A stretch of 64,000 nucleotides of DNA from Stenotrophomonas indicatrix (GTDB lineage Bacteria > Pseudomonadota > Gammaproteobacteria > Xanthomonadales > Xanthomonadaceae): positions 3,968,001 through 4,032,000 of the forward strand of contig NZ_PEJS01000001.1 in NCBI RefSeq assembly GCF_002750975.1, read 5' to 3'. The position numbers and the translations under genes were made by a program. The first letter of the stretch is position 1. Every line of letters begins with the position of its first letter. The notes beneath the pieces are model-generated. The model was given only the letters and a program-made list of their open reading frames with translations, did no database searches and was not told where the DNA came from. Positions 21,861 to 30,446 of this stretch are shown one piece after another.

Positions 21861-22603
21861 GCGTGCAGGCCCTCTTCGCTGCCGATCAGTTTCACGAACG
21901 CATCTTCCAGGTTGGGCTCGCCGGACTGCGCGCGCAGTTCATCGGCACTGCCGGCGGCCATCACCGTACCCTTGGCGATGATCACGATGTGGTCACACAG
22001 CGCACCGACCTCCTGCATGATGTGGCTGGACAGGATCACGCAGCGCCCTTCCTCGCGCAGGCCCAGCAGGAAGCGGCGCAGCGCGCGGGTGGTCATCACG
22101 TCCAGGCCGTTGGTGGGCTCATCAAGGATCACGTTGCGCGGGTCGTGCACCAGCGCGCGGGCAATGGCGGTCTTGGTGCGCTGGCCCTGCGAGAAGCCAT
22201 CGGTCTGCCGATCGAGGATGTCGGCCATGTCCAGCGCATGGGACAGCACTTCGATGCGTTCGCGGATGCGCGACGCCGACAGGCCATGCAGCTCGCCGAA
22301 GTAGGCGATGTTCTCGCGTGCGGTCAGCCGCTTGTAGACGCCACGTGCATCCGGCAGCACGCCGAGGTGGCGACGCACTTCCACCGGATCGCGGGCTGCG
22401 TCGATGCCATCGACGGTGATGCTGCCTTCATCGGGCGTCATCAGCGTGTACAGCATGCGCATGGTGGTGGTCTTGCCGGCGCCGTTCGGCCCGAGCAGGC
22501 CGGTGATGCGGCCATCCTCGGCGCGGAAGCCGACATCGGCCACCGCCTGGATGCGACCGGTGCGGGTATTGAAGGCCTTGTGCAGGTTGTCGGCGACGAT
22601 CAT
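21857..22603 (-). CDS. ABC transporter ATP-binding protein, NatA-like
   Basis: 248 residues from MIVADNLHKAF at 22603, which overlaps the upstream hydrolase stop as ATGA; MGPMIVADN at 22612 is a less likely start. Walker A is GLLGPNGAGKTTT, the signature is FSQGQRTKTAIARALVHDP (degenerate relative to LSGGQ), Walker B is VILDEPTNGLD, and the switch His is in ILSSHIMQEV. It energises the permease encoded next. The operon order hydrolase, ATPase, permease is coupled by two ATGA overlaps. Confidence 0.92.
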   Translation of the reverse strand: MIVADNLHKAFNTRTGRIQAVADVGFRAEDGRITGLLGPNGAGKTTTMRMLYTLMTPDEGSITVDGIDAARDPVEVRRHLGVLPDARGVYKRLTARENIAYFGELHGLSASRIRERIEVLSHALDMADILDRQTDGFSQGQRTKTAIARALVHDPRNVILDEPTNGLDVMTTRALRRFLLGLREEGRCVILSSHIMQEVGALCDHIVIIAKGTVMAAGSADELRAQSGEPNLEDAFVKLIGSEEGLHA

Positions 22604-24126
22604 GGGGCCCATCCGTTGAACGAGGTGAACGCCGGCACGTAGCTCAGCGTGTCCAGGCAGCTGGCATCCAGCGCCTTGGCATCGGTGGTGTCGATGAACT
22701 GGCCGAGCAGGCGTGGCATGCAGCCGGCGGTGAGGGTGCCGTGGCCTTGGCCGCGGGCAACCAGCGCGCGTCCCTTCGGCAGGCCCTTGAGCACCTGTTC
22801 GGCGTAACGCGGCGGCGTCACCGGGTCCAGTTCGCCGGACAGCAGCAGCACTGGCAGGTCGCTGTTCAGCGGCACTGCCGCAGCCGCCGCAGCCGGTTGG
22901 TGCGGCCACACCGGACAGGCGGCGAAGAACGCGCGCGCCACTTCCGCGCCGACCAGGCTGTCGCTGCTTTCGACCGGCGGCTGGTAGCGCGGAGCATCTT
23001 CACTGCAGATCACCGACCACTGCATGCCGCGGTTGATCTGGAAATCCATGCTGCGGGTCGCACCGCGCGCCAGCGACGCCAGTGGTGCATAGCGCCCCTG
23101 TGCCGCTTCATCCAGCACCAGCGGCAACAGCGAGGAGTACTGCGGTACGTAGGAGAAGGCGAACGCCAGGCCGACCACGCTGTCCGGGGTCAGCACCTCC
23201 TGCCGCGGTGCGTTGGTGCCGGGGTCGCGGTAGTCGACCGTGACCGGCGCGCGGCGCAGGGTTTCCACCACGCTGCGCAGCTGCGCACGGGTGTCGACCG
23301 GGAAGCGCTTGCTGCAGACAGCATCCCTGCGGCACTGCTCGGACTGCAGGGTGATCGCGTTGTCGAAGGTCGTGGCGAAATCGCCGCCGACCACCAGCTC
23401 GTTCGGTACCACGCCATCGATCACGATGCTGCGGGTGTGCTGCGGGTACGCGGCCGCGTAGCGCTGGGCAACGCGGGTGCCGTACGAGCCACCGACCAGG
23501 TTCAGCGTGTTGGCGCCCAGCGCCTGGCGTACCGCGTCCAGATCGGCGATGGCTTCGGCGGTGGTATAGAAGCGCGGGTCGGCACGGCCCTTCAGCGACG
23601 CAGCGCAGCGCTCGGCGTACTCGCGCAGCAGCGCCTCGCTGGGCGCAGCGTCTTCATCCATCGGCAGCTCCTTGCCGTCCGCGCCCAGGCAGCTGAGCGG
23701 ATTGGAGCCGCCGGTGCCGCGCTGGTCGATCAGGAAAATGTCGCGCTGCTTGCGCACCTGGCGCAGTGCCGTATCGACGATGACGGCCACCTCGCTGGCC
23801 GCCTGGCCAGGTCCGCCGGCCAGGAAGAACACCGGGTCCGGCAGGCCCGAACCGCTGTTGCCCGACTCCAGCCAGGCCACGCGCAGATCGATCCTGCGGC
23901 CATCCGGCCTGCTCCGGTCTTCGGGCACCTGGAACGTCGCGCACTGCGCCTCGACGTTGGCATTGGCGCCTTCGGTGGCCAGCGTGCAGGGGCGGAAATC
24001 GATCTGGCCGTAGCGGCGGCTGGGTGTATCGCCCGCGCCGTCGGACCCTGCCTGCGGCGGTGCACTGCAGCCGGCAATCAGCATGCTGGCCAGCAACCCG
24101 GCCCGCGCGAAATGGTGTCTTTGCAT
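22600..24126 (-). CDS. Alpha/beta-hydrolase lipoprotein, TAP-like S33 peptidase
   Basis: 508 residues. The N-terminus is a lipoprotein signal (LLASMLIAGCSAPP). The hydrolase core shows FFLAGGPGQAASE (oxyanion region), DIFLIDQRGTGGSNPLSC, the nucleophile elbow VGGSYGTRVAQ with Ser, and the C-terminal TAP-like domain with LLLSGELDPVTPP (Asp) and GQGHGTLTAGC (His). The cysteine pairs are typical of exported tripeptidyl-aminopeptidase-like proteins. It probably releases N-terminal peptides or proline-containing substrates at the envelope. It is the first gene of the operon with the NatAB-like exporter, suggesting linked processing and export. Confidence 0.88.
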   Translation of the reverse strand: MQRHHFARAGLLASMLIAGCSAPPQAGSDGAGDTPSRRYGQIDFRPCTLATEGANANVEAQCATFQVPEDRSRPDGRRIDLRVAWLESGNSGSGLPDPVFFLAGGPGQAASEVAVIVDTALRQVRKQRDIFLIDQRGTGGSNPLSCLGADGKELPMDEDAAPSEALLREYAERCAASLKGRADPRFYTTAEAIADLDAVRQALGANTLNLVGGSYGTRVAQRYAAAYPQHTRSIVIDGVVPNELVVGGDFATTFDNAITLQSEQCRRDAVCSKRFPVDTRAQLRSVVETLRRAPVTVDYRDPGTNAPRQEVLTPDSVVGLAFAFSYVPQYSSLLPLVLDEAAQGRYAPLASLARGATRSMDFQINRGMQWSVICSEDAPRYQPPVESSDSLVGAEVARAFFAACPVWPHQPAAAAAAVPLNSDLPVLLLSGELDPVTPPRYAEQVLKGLPKGRALVARGQGHGTLTAGCMPRLLGQFIDTTDAKALDASCLDTLSYVPAFTSFNGWAP

Positions 24127-24229
24127 CGTGCGTGATTCCCCTGGGGATGTTCCTGTCCACCACGACGGTGTGCCGCGGCAGATGTGACCAATCGAATGTG
24201 ACCCAACTTACACGCGCCGGACGCTGGCG

Positions 24230-24341
24230 GCGACAGGCGGATGTCCTGGGCCGGCGTCGGCACGGCCACCAGACGGTTGCGACCCTCGGCCTTTGCCCGG
24301 TACAGGGCGGTATCGGCCAGCGCGATCAGGTGGCGGAAAAT
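24230..24341 (-). pseudogene. Remnant of a GGDEF domain (C-terminal helix only)
   Basis: On the minus strand the frame ending at 24078 reads HLIALADTALYRAKAEGRN followed by RLVAV. This is the conserved last helix of diguanylate cyclase GGDEF domains (consensus AD.ALY.AK..GRN). No GGEEF active site, no preceding domain and no start codon are present; upstream the frame soon becomes nonsense and the plus-strand DUF1203 gene begins at 24398. I read it as the leftover 3' end of a deleted or replaced cyclase gene. Confidence 0.6.
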
Positions 24342-24397
24342 GGCGAGCAGGCGGCCCGTGGCACCGGCAGAATGCGCGCAGAACCAGGAGACACTCC

Positions 24398-24883
24398 ATG
24401 CATCCGTGGCAACTCAGTGGCATCGACCACCAGCCGTTCGAGACGCTTTTCGAATCCAGCGACGATGCGCTGGCCGCGCGGGGAATCGTGCGCCGGCGCG
24501 CCGGCGACAGCGGCGGCTACCCCTGCAGGGTCAGCCTGACCGACGCGCCTGCCGGTGCAGAACTGCTTCTGCTGCCCTACACACACCTGGCCACGCATTC
24601 GCCATACCGCGCCTCGGGCCCGATCTTCGTGCAGCGCGGTGCAACCCGCTGCGTGCTGCCAGCGGGCGTGGTACCTGCCTACGTGCAGCGGCGGCTGATC
24701 TCGGTGCGCGCCTATGACAGCGCGGACTTCATGCTGAGCGGCCTGGTCTGCCAGGGCACCGAGGTTGCCACGCACCTGGACCGGCTGTTCGCCGATACAA
24801 CGGTGGCCTTCGTGCAGCTGCACAACGCAGGACATGGATGCTTTTCGTGCCAGGTGAATCGGGTCGGCCCCCCGCGGCAATGA
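24398..24883 (+). CDS. DUF1203 family protein
   Basis: 161 residues from the ATG at 24398, with AGGAG at 24386-24390; the longer frame to 24293 has no family similarity. The DUF1203 blocks are visible: YPCRVSLTDAPAGAELLLLPYTH, the nearly invariant SPYRASGPIFVQRG, and a C-terminal VAFVQLHNAGHGCFSCQVNRV with His and Cys residues. The family is of unknown function and soluble. Gene order suggests it replaced, or was inserted next to, a GGDEF gene whose 3' remnant lies upstream on the other strand. Confidence 0.88.
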   Translation: MHPWQLSGIDHQPFETLFESSDDALAARGIVRRRAGDSGGYPCRVSLTDAPAGAELLLLPYTHLATHSPYRASGPIFVQRGATRCVLPAGVVPAYVQRRLISVRAYDSADFMLSGLVCQGTEVATHLDRLFADTTVAFVQLHNAGHGCFSCQVNRVGPPRQ

Positions 24884-25119
24884 CGTTGCACGGGAACGTG
24901 ATCGTCGCCGCGCCGCAGGCGTGACCGCCAGCGTGTTCGTTCAGTGTGGCGTGAAGCCTGCGGGAAGGGCTTCACACACGTAGTCACGGATCGGCATTGA
25001 CGTGGTTTCCCACTGCGTATTGCAGCTCGATACTCGCGGCGGTACCGCTCATCGTCCGTCGCCCGATACGGCGTGGGTGCTGCGGTCACCGCTCCCTTCG
25101 ACGACCACAAGGATGCGCC

Positions 25120-26289
25120 ATGTCTCTGCGATACACCCCATTGCTGTTGGCCACCGTCTTCGTTGGCGCCGGTGTTGGCGTTGCCGGCAACGCCGCTGCA
25201 CACGGCACGATGATCACCCCGGTCAGCCGCGTCTATGCCTGCTTCCAGGGCAACCCGGAGAACCCCACCAACCCGGCGTGCGCGGCCGCCAAGGCAGTGG
25301 CCGGCTCGCAGGCGTTCTACGACTGGAACGGCATCAACCAGGCCAACGCCAACGGCAACCACCAGGCCGTGGTGCCCGACGGCAAGCTGTGCAGCGGCAA
25401 CAACCCGACCTTCCGCGGCCTGGACCTGGAGCGCAGCGACTGGCAGACCACACCGATCCAGCCCGATGCGAACGGCAGGTTCACCTTCGTGTTCAAGGCG
25501 ACCGCCCCGCACGCCACGCGCGACTGGAAGTTCTTCGTCACCCGCGCCGGCTGGCAACCGGGCAGCCCGCTGCGCTGGGCCGATCTGCAGGAATTCTGCT
25601 CGCTGGGCAACACGCCGCTGTCGGCCGATGGCACCTACAAGCTGCAGTGCACGCTGCCGCAGCGCAGCGGCCAGCATGTGATCTACAACACCTGGCAGCG
25701 CGCCGATTCCACCGAAGCGTTCTATACCTGCATGGACGTGCGCTTTGAAGGCGGCGGCGGTACCACGCCGGTGCCGCAGTGGCAGGATGCCGGGCCGGTG
25801 ACTGCACGTACCGAGCTGCCGGTGGGCACCACCCTGGCGCTGCGTGTGTTCAATGCCAACGGCAACGACGTGGAACGCGTTGAAGCCACCTTGGCCGCAG
25901 GCCAGACCACGCCGGCGCAGTGGCCATTGGCGCTTGCGCGCAAGGTCAACGCCAGTGCCCAGCACGCGCGCGTCGGCGTACTCAGCAACGGCGCGATCAC
26001 GCCCACCGCCTCGGCCACCGACAACCGCGTGTACCTGAAGGATGGCAATCGCTTCCAGCTGGACACCAAGGTGCCAGATCCGGGTACGCCGTCACCCGGC
26101 GGTGATTTCGACCATGTGTATCCGGCCGGTATCGGCAGCTACGTGCCCGGGCAGACCGTGGTGAAGAGCAGCGACGGCAAGCTGTACGCCTGCCGCCCGT
26201 TCCCGGAAGGCGCGTGGTGCAACGTCAATGCCGAGGCGTACCGGCCGGGTGTGGGTTCGGCCTGGCGCGATGCCTGGGTGCCGTACTGA
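25120..26289 (+). CDS. Lytic polysaccharide monooxygenase (AA10), GbpA-like, with C-terminal chitin-binding module
   Basis: 389 residues. The signal peptide ends at Ala27, so the mature protein begins with His28 (HGTMITPVSRVYACF), the obligatory N-terminal copper ligand. The second copper His is in APHATRDWKFF and the axial aromatic is in STEAFYTCMDVRF. The order is AA10 domain (28-~210), a GbpA domain-2-like module (PVTARTELPVGTTLALRVFNANGND), a Pro/Gly linker, and a C-terminal CBM5/12- or CBM73-like module (YPAGIGSYVPGQTVV, LYACRPFPEGAWCN). It is secreted and oxidatively cleaves chitin or cellulose. It is the first of two tandem paralogues, 215 bp apart. Confidence 0.93.
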   Translation: MSLRYTPLLLATVFVGAGVGVAGNAAAHGTMITPVSRVYACFQGNPENPTNPACAAAKAVAGSQAFYDWNGINQANANGNHQAVVPDGKLCSGNNPTFRGLDLERSDWQTTPIQPDANGRFTFVFKATAPHATRDWKFFVTRAGWQPGSPLRWADLQEFCSLGNTPLSADGTYKLQCTLPQRSGQHVIYNTWQRADSTEAFYTCMDVRFEGGGGTTPVPQWQDAGPVTARTELPVGTTLALRVFNANGNDVERVEATLAAGQTTPAQWPLALARKVNASAQHARVGVLSNGAITPTASATDNRVYLKDGNRFQLDTKVPDPGTPSPGGDFDHVYPAGIGSYVPGQTVVKSSDGKLYACRPFPEGAWCNVNAEAYRPGVGSAWRDAWVPY

Positions 26290-26307
26290 GTGACTGAGTG
26301 ACTGAGC

Positions 26308-26332
26308 GGGGGCGGCGCGCGCGTGCCGCCCC
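26308..26332 (+). terminator. Stem-loop between the two monooxygenase genes
   Basis: GGGGCGGC and GCCGCCCC pair around an 8-nt loop, 19 bp after the first monooxygenase stop. There is no T run, so partial termination is the most that can be claimed. Just before it, the 8-mer CTGAGTGA is repeated in tandem. Confidence 0.45.
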
Positions 26333-26504
26333 GCTTCTGCAATGGGGCAGAGGCAGGCCTGCGGGTCCGGCTTGAAGTGTTAACCCGTTCGCGCAGGCAC
26401 TGCACATCCCGTCGCAGCCTGCAGCTTTTCGGAATCGTTGAATGGTTGGCGCTGTGCATCGTGTGGAGACTCACTGGACCTTCCACCGTCCACAGGACCC
26501 CATC

Positions 26505-27677
26505 ATGCAACCGCTCAATCGACTTGCTCTCGCGGTGGCTGCCATCGCCAGCCTGGGCGCCTCTGCCAGCGCGCTGGCACACGGCACCATGTCCAAACCC
26601 ACCAGCCGGGTGTACGCCTGCTACCAGGGCAATCCAGAGCAGCCGACCAACCCCGCCTGTGCTGCGGCCAAGGACATCGGCGGCGCACAGCCCTTCTACG
26701 ACTGGGCCGGCATCAACCAGGCCAATGCCAATGGCAACCACCAGGCAGTCGTTCCCGACGGCGAGCTGTGCAGCGGTGGCAACAGCAAGTACCGCGGCCT
26801 GGATCTGGACCGGTCCGATTGGTCGACCACGCCGATCCGCGCCGATGGCAACGGCCGTTACACCTTTGAATTTCTTGCCTCCGCCCCGCATGCCACCCGC
26901 GAATGGAAGTTCTACGTCACCCGCGATGGCTGGCAGCCGGGCAGCCCGCTGCGCTGGGCCGACCTGCAGGAGTTCTGCACGCTGGGCGACGTCCCGCTGT
27001 CCGCGGGCGGTGTCTACAAGCTGGACTGCCCACTGCCCCAGCGCAGCGGCCAGCACCTGATCTACAACACCTGGCAGCGCTCGGATTCGGCCGAGGCCTT
27101 CTATACCTGCATGGACGTGCGTTTCGAGGGAGGCGGCGGCGTCGAGCCGCCAGCGCAATGGCAGGATGCCGGTCCGGTCACCGCCCGCGGCGCGCTGGAA
27201 GTGGGCACCACCCTGACCCTGCGCGTGTTCAACGCCCAAGGCAACGATCTGGAGCGCCCGGAGATCACCCTGGCCGCCGGCCAGACTGCGGCGAACCAGT
27301 GGCCGCTGGCTCTGGCCCATGCGGTCAACGCCAGTGCACAGCAGGCGCGCGTTGGTGTGATGGACAATGGTGTGATCAGGCCGATCGCCTCGGCCACCGA
27401 GAACCGCGTCTATCTGAAGCCGGGTCATCGGTTCCAGCTCGACACACGCGTTCCGGATCCGGTCGATCCTGTGGATCCACCGCCGGGTGGCGACTACGAC
27501 TTCGTGTACCCGGCCGGACTTGGCAGCTACAAGCCCGGCGAGACCGTGGTGAAGGGCACCGACGGCAAGCTGTACGCCTGCCGCCCGTTCCCGGAAGGCG
27601 CGTGGTGCAACGTCAACGCCGAGGCCTACCGGCCGGGCGTGGGTTCGGCCTGGCGCGATGCGTGGGTGCCGTACTGA
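26505..27677 (+). CDS. Lytic polysaccharide monooxygenase (AA10), second tandem paralogue
   Basis: 390 residues from the ATG at 26505. The signal ends at Ala25 and the mature protein starts at His26 (HGTMSKPTSRVYACY), the copper ligand; the second His is in APHATREWKFY and the axial aromatic in SAEAFYTCMDVRF. The domain order equals that of the upstream gene: AA10, GbpA-domain-2-like, Pro-rich linker (VDPVDPPPGG) and C-terminal chitin-binding module. Most differences lie in the catalytic domain and linkers; the last 38 residues are identical to the paralogue. It likely has overlapping but tuned substrate use. It has its own 215-bp upstream region and so possibly its own promoter. Confidence 0.93.
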   Translation: MQPLNRLALAVAAIASLGASASALAHGTMSKPTSRVYACYQGNPEQPTNPACAAAKDIGGAQPFYDWAGINQANANGNHQAVVPDGELCSGGNSKYRGLDLDRSDWSTTPIRADGNGRYTFEFLASAPHATREWKFYVTRDGWQPGSPLRWADLQEFCTLGDVPLSAGGVYKLDCPLPQRSGQHLIYNTWQRSDSAEAFYTCMDVRFEGGGGVEPPAQWQDAGPVTARGALEVGTTLTLRVFNAQGNDLERPEITLAAGQTAANQWPLALAHAVNASAQQARVGVMDNGVIRPIASATENRVYLKPGHRFQLDTRVPDPVDPVDPPPGGDYDFVYPAGLGSYKPGETVVKGTDGKLYACRPFPEGAWCNVNAEAYRPGVGSAWRDAWVPY

Positions 27678-27686
27678 GGCATGGTC

Positions 27687-27713
27687 CCGGGGGCGGCGTG
27701 ATGCCGCCTCCGG
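27687..27713. terminator. Stem-loop between convergent genes
   Basis: An 11-bp stem with one G-T pair (CCGGGGGCGGC with GCCGCCTCCGG) and a 5-nt loop, 9 bp after the second monooxygenase stop and facing the fpr-type gene. No T run; it could serve both strands. Confidence 0.55.
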
Positions 27714-27723
27714 TGTGCGGGGT

Positions 27724-27746
27724 TGCCGGCCAGCGGCCGGCACTAC
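27724..27746 (-). repeat. SMAG-type REP hairpin supplying a stop codon
   Basis: GCCGGCC stem class on the minus strand. Its GTAG head (27743-27746) contains the TAG stop of the ferredoxin-NADP reductase gene. Confidence 0.85.
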
Positions 27747-28492
27747 TTGCTGCTGACGTACTTCTCGCGGCGGATCTGCGGATTACCCAGGCCCGCCGCC
27801 TTCAGCGCTTCGGCGCAGGCGTCGACCATGTCCGGGTTGCCGCACAGGTAGGCGATGTCGGTGGCCGGGTCCGGCGTGAACGCCGCCAGCGCCTGCTGCA
27901 CATAGCCATGGTGTACGTCCGGGTGCGGCTCGGCCGGCAGTTCCCGCGACAGGCAAGGCACATAACGGAAGTTCGGGTACCTTTCGGCGAAGCTGTAGAA
28001 GTCTTCGCTGTACAGCAGTTCCCCCGGGCTGCGGGCGCCCTGCAGCAGGACCACCTGCACGCCACGCTCGGCCATCGCCGTTGCCAGCAACGGCAGCATC
28101 GAGCGGTACGGGGTGACGCCGGTACCGGTGGCGATCAGCAGGTAGCGGCCGTTGTGGTCGCCCGGGTTCAGGCAGAACCGACCGTAGGGACCGGACGCGC
28201 TGACCTGGCCGCCGATGTCCAGCGCCTCGAACAGCGCCGTGGCGGCGCCACCGGGTACGAAGCTGACCGCGATATCCACCGCCTCGCCTGGCCCCAGCGC
28301 GTGGTCGTGGATGGTCGCCAGCGAATAGCTGCGCTTGGTTTCGGTGCCATCGGCGTAGCTGAAATGGACCTGGATGAACTGGCCGGGCTGGAAATCCAGC
28401 GGCTGGCCGTCGTCACGCACGAACTGGTAATGGCCGATGGAGGGCGCCAGCATGCGGCGGTCGACCAGTTTGATGGGGAATTGGACAGGCAC
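27743..28492 (-). CDS. fpr: Ferredoxin-NADP+ reductase
   Basis: 249 residues. FAD enzyme that shuttles electrons between NADPH and ferredoxin or flavodoxin. FAD binding is shown by KRSYSLATI (RxYS motif), the pyrophosphate site by PGGAATALFEAL, the NADP site by LLIATGTGVTPYRSML, and the C-terminal nicotinamide site by YLCGNPDMVDACAEAL. It ends EKYVSSK without a terminal aromatic. The stop TAG is part of the REP at 27724-27746. It is divergent from the yadG-type gene, with a shared 84-bp promoter region containing TATAAT. Confidence 0.92.
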   Translation of the reverse strand: MPVQFPIKLVDRRMLAPSIGHYQFVRDDGQPLDFQPGQFIQVHFSYADGTETKRSYSLATIHDHALGPGEAVDIAVSFVPGGAATALFEALDIGGQVSASGPYGRFCLNPGDHNGRYLLIATGTGVTPYRSMLPLLATAMAERGVQVVLLQGARSPGELLYSEDFYSFAERYPNFRYVPCLSRELPAEPHPDVHHGYVQQALAAFTPDPATDIAYLCGNPDMVDACAEALKAAGLGNPQIRREKYVSSK

Positions 28493-28538
28493 GACTTTTC
28501 GGGACAGTGTGTAGCCGGGGCAAGCCCTCGGGGTCTTC

Positions 28539-28544
28539 TATAAT
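28539..28544 (+). promoter_or_regulatory. Candidate -10 box for the yadG-type operon
   Basis: TATAAT lies 33 bp before the ATG at 28577. No clear -35 is visible 17 bp upstream (GC-rich). The box sits in a short palindrome (GGTCT/AGACC) in the gap to the divergent fpr gene, and TATTAT read on the minus strand could serve fpr. Confidence 0.4.
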
Positions 28545-28576
28545 AGACCTTCCCCGCCCCTCTCCAGCGCCAGCCC

Positions 28577-29545
28577 ATGGGCGCGAAGGCTTCGAGCTTG
28601 GCTTCCCTGAACGATACGGCGCCCGCCCTGCGCGTGCGCGACCTGCGTAAAACCTATGACAACGGCACCCAGGCCCTGAAAGGGGTCTCGCTGGAAGTGG
28701 CCCCGGGCGACTTCTTCGCCCTGCTGGGCCCGAACGGTGCCGGCAAGTCCACCCTGATCGGCATCATCAGTTCCCTGGTCAACCTCAGCGAGGGCCAGGT
28801 GGAAGTGTTCGGCAGCGACCTGGTGCGCAACCGCAGCGCCACCATGCGCCTGATCGGACTCGTGCCGCAGGAGATCAACTTCAACCTGTTTGAAAAGCCC
28901 TTCGACATCCTGGTGAACTACGCCGGCTTCTACGGCGTGCCGCGCGCCGAAGCCGAGCAGATGGCCGAAGTCGAGCTCAAGCGCGCCCACCTGTGGGAGA
29001 AGGCGCAGGTGATGAGCCGCACCCTGTCAGGTGGCATGAAGCGCCGGCTGATGATCGCCCGCGCGATGATGACCCGGCCGCGCCTGCTGATCCTGGACGA
29101 ACCGACCGCTGGCGTGGACATCGAGATCCGCCGCGACATGTGGCGGGTGCTGAAGGAGATCAACGCCGCCGGCACCACGATCATCCTCACCACCCACTAC
29201 CTGGAAGAGGCCGAGCACCTGTGCCGCAACCTGGCCATCATCGACCACGGCCAGATCGTCACCCAGGGCCCGATGCGCGAACTGCTGGCCAAGCTTGACG
29301 TGGAAGGCTTCCTGCTGGACATCGACGGCACCCTGCCCGCCCAGTTGCCGGTGATCGAGGGGGCAACCCTGACCGCCACCGACGGCCATACGCTGGACAT
29401 CGACATGCCACGTGCGATGGACCTCAACCGCGTGTTCGAGGCACTGAACGCGGCGGGCATCCGCGTGCGCTCGATGCGTACCAAGAGCAACCGCCTGGAG
29501 GAACTGTTCGTGCGCCTCACCGGCAACCAGGAGACGTCCGCATGA
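28577..29545 (+). CDS. yadG: ABC transporter ATP-binding protein, YadG-like
   Basis: 322 residues (E. coli YadG 308). Walker A is LLGPNGAGKSTL (near residue 50), the signature is TLSGGMKRRLMIARAMM, Walker B is LLILDEPTAGVDIEIR, and the switch His is in ILTTHYLEEAEHL. VPQEINFNLFEKPFD is the Q-loop region specific to YadG/YadH-type exporters. It energises the permease encoded next, whose ATG overlaps its stop as ATGA. The substrate is unknown. The C-terminal ~80 residues (after LLAKLDVEGFLLDIDG) form an accessory domain. Confidence 0.92.
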   Translation: MGAKASSLASLNDTAPALRVRDLRKTYDNGTQALKGVSLEVAPGDFFALLGPNGAGKSTLIGIISSLVNLSEGQVEVFGSDLVRNRSATMRLIGLVPQEINFNLFEKPFDILVNYAGFYGVPRAEAEQMAEVELKRAHLWEKAQVMSRTLSGGMKRRLMIARAMMTRPRLLILDEPTAGVDIEIRRDMWRVLKEINAAGTTIILTTHYLEEAEHLCRNLAIIDHGQIVTQGPMRELLAKLDVEGFLLDIDGTLPAQLPVIEGATLTATDGHTLDIDMPRAMDLNRVFEALNAAGIRVRSMRTKSNRLEELFVRLTGNQETSA

Positions 29546-30342
29546 GCAGCACCCCGACCCCGGTCCTGACCGACGGCCAGCGCAACCGCATCGCACTGAT
29601 GACCATCGTGCGCCGCGAAGTCGCCCGCATCATGCGCATCTGGGGCCAGACCCTGGTACCGCCGGCGATCACCATGACCCTGTACTTCCTGATCTTCGGC
29701 GGCCTGATCGGTTCGCGCGTGGGCGACATGGGCGGCTACACCTACATGCAGTTCATCGTGCCGGGCCTGGTGATGATGAGCGTGATCCAGAACAGCTACG
29801 GCAACATCAGCTCCTCGTTCTTCGGCGCCAAGTTCGGCCGCCACGTGGAAGAGCTGCTGGTCAGCCCGATGCCGAACTGGGTGATCCTGTGGGGCTACGT
29901 GGCCGGTGCGGTGCTGCGCGGCCTGATGGTGGGCGTGATCGTGCTGATCATCGCGATGTTCTTCACTCCGGTGCGCATCCCGCATCCGCTGGTGACGCTG
30001 ACCACGGTGATCCTGGGCGCGACGATCTTCTCGCTGGCCGGCTTCATCAACGCGGTGTATGCGAAGAAGTTCGATGACGTGGCGATCGTGCCGACCTTCA
30101 TCCTGACTCCGCTGACCTACCTGGGCGGCGTGTTCTATTCGGTGGAGCTGCTGCCGCCATGGGCGGAGGCGGCCACGCACGCGAACCCGATCTTCTACAT
30201 GGTCAACGCGTTCCGCTATGGCCTGCTGGGCAGCAGCGATGTGCCGGTGGTGGTGGCGTATGCGCTGATGATCGGTTTCGTGGTGGTGCTGACGGCGCTG
30301 GCGCTGTGGTTGTTGCGCCGTGGCGTGGGCATGCGCAGCTGA
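29542..30342 (+). CDS. yadH: ABC-2 type transporter permease, YadH-like
   Basis: 266 residues (E. coli YadH 256) with six hydrophobic helices, for example TLVPPAITMTLYFLIFGGLI, YMQFIVPGLVMMSVI, YVAGAVLRGLMVGVIVLIIA, LTTVILGATIFSLAGFI, FILTPLTYLGGVFYSVELLP and YALMIGFVVVLTALALWLL. The segment SVELLPPWAEAATHANPIFYMVNAFR is the ABC-2 permease signature. It forms an inner-membrane exporter with the preceding ATPase, coupled by ATGA overlap. A 673-bp gene-free island follows its stop. Confidence 0.92.
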   Translation: MSSTPTPVLTDGQRNRIALMTIVRREVARIMRIWGQTLVPPAITMTLYFLIFGGLIGSRVGDMGGYTYMQFIVPGLVMMSVIQNSYGNISSSFFGAKFGRHVEELLVSPMPNWVILWGYVAGAVLRGLMVGVIVLIIAMFFTPVRIPHPLVTLTTVILGATIFSLAGFINAVYAKKFDDVAIVPTFILTPLTYLGGVFYSVELLPPWAEAATHANPIFYMVNAFRYGLLGSSDVPVVVAYALMIGFVVVLTALALWLLRRGVGMRS

Positions 30343-30384
30343 GGCTGTTCTGCAGGGCCTGCGGCCCTGCACCCGCAGTGGTAG

Positions 30385-30407
30385 GTAGTGCCGGCCGCTG
30401 GCCGGCA
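30385..30407 (+). repeat. SMAG-type REP inserted in the flank of structured element copy 2
   Basis: GTAG plus a GCCGGCC-class hairpin. Comparison with the flank of copy 1 (1265-1338) shows this REP interrupts the otherwise shared sequence between the GTTG-repeat tract and the GCAGGGCC hairpin. Confidence 0.8.
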
Positions 30408-30446
30408 ACAGCAACAGCAACGTCAAACGCGGACTATCCGTGGGAT

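Noticed and set aside
24712..25965. 417-codon frame antisense to the first monooxygenase and DUF1203 end
   Set aside because: Shadow composition; spans two genes on the opposite strand without a motif.
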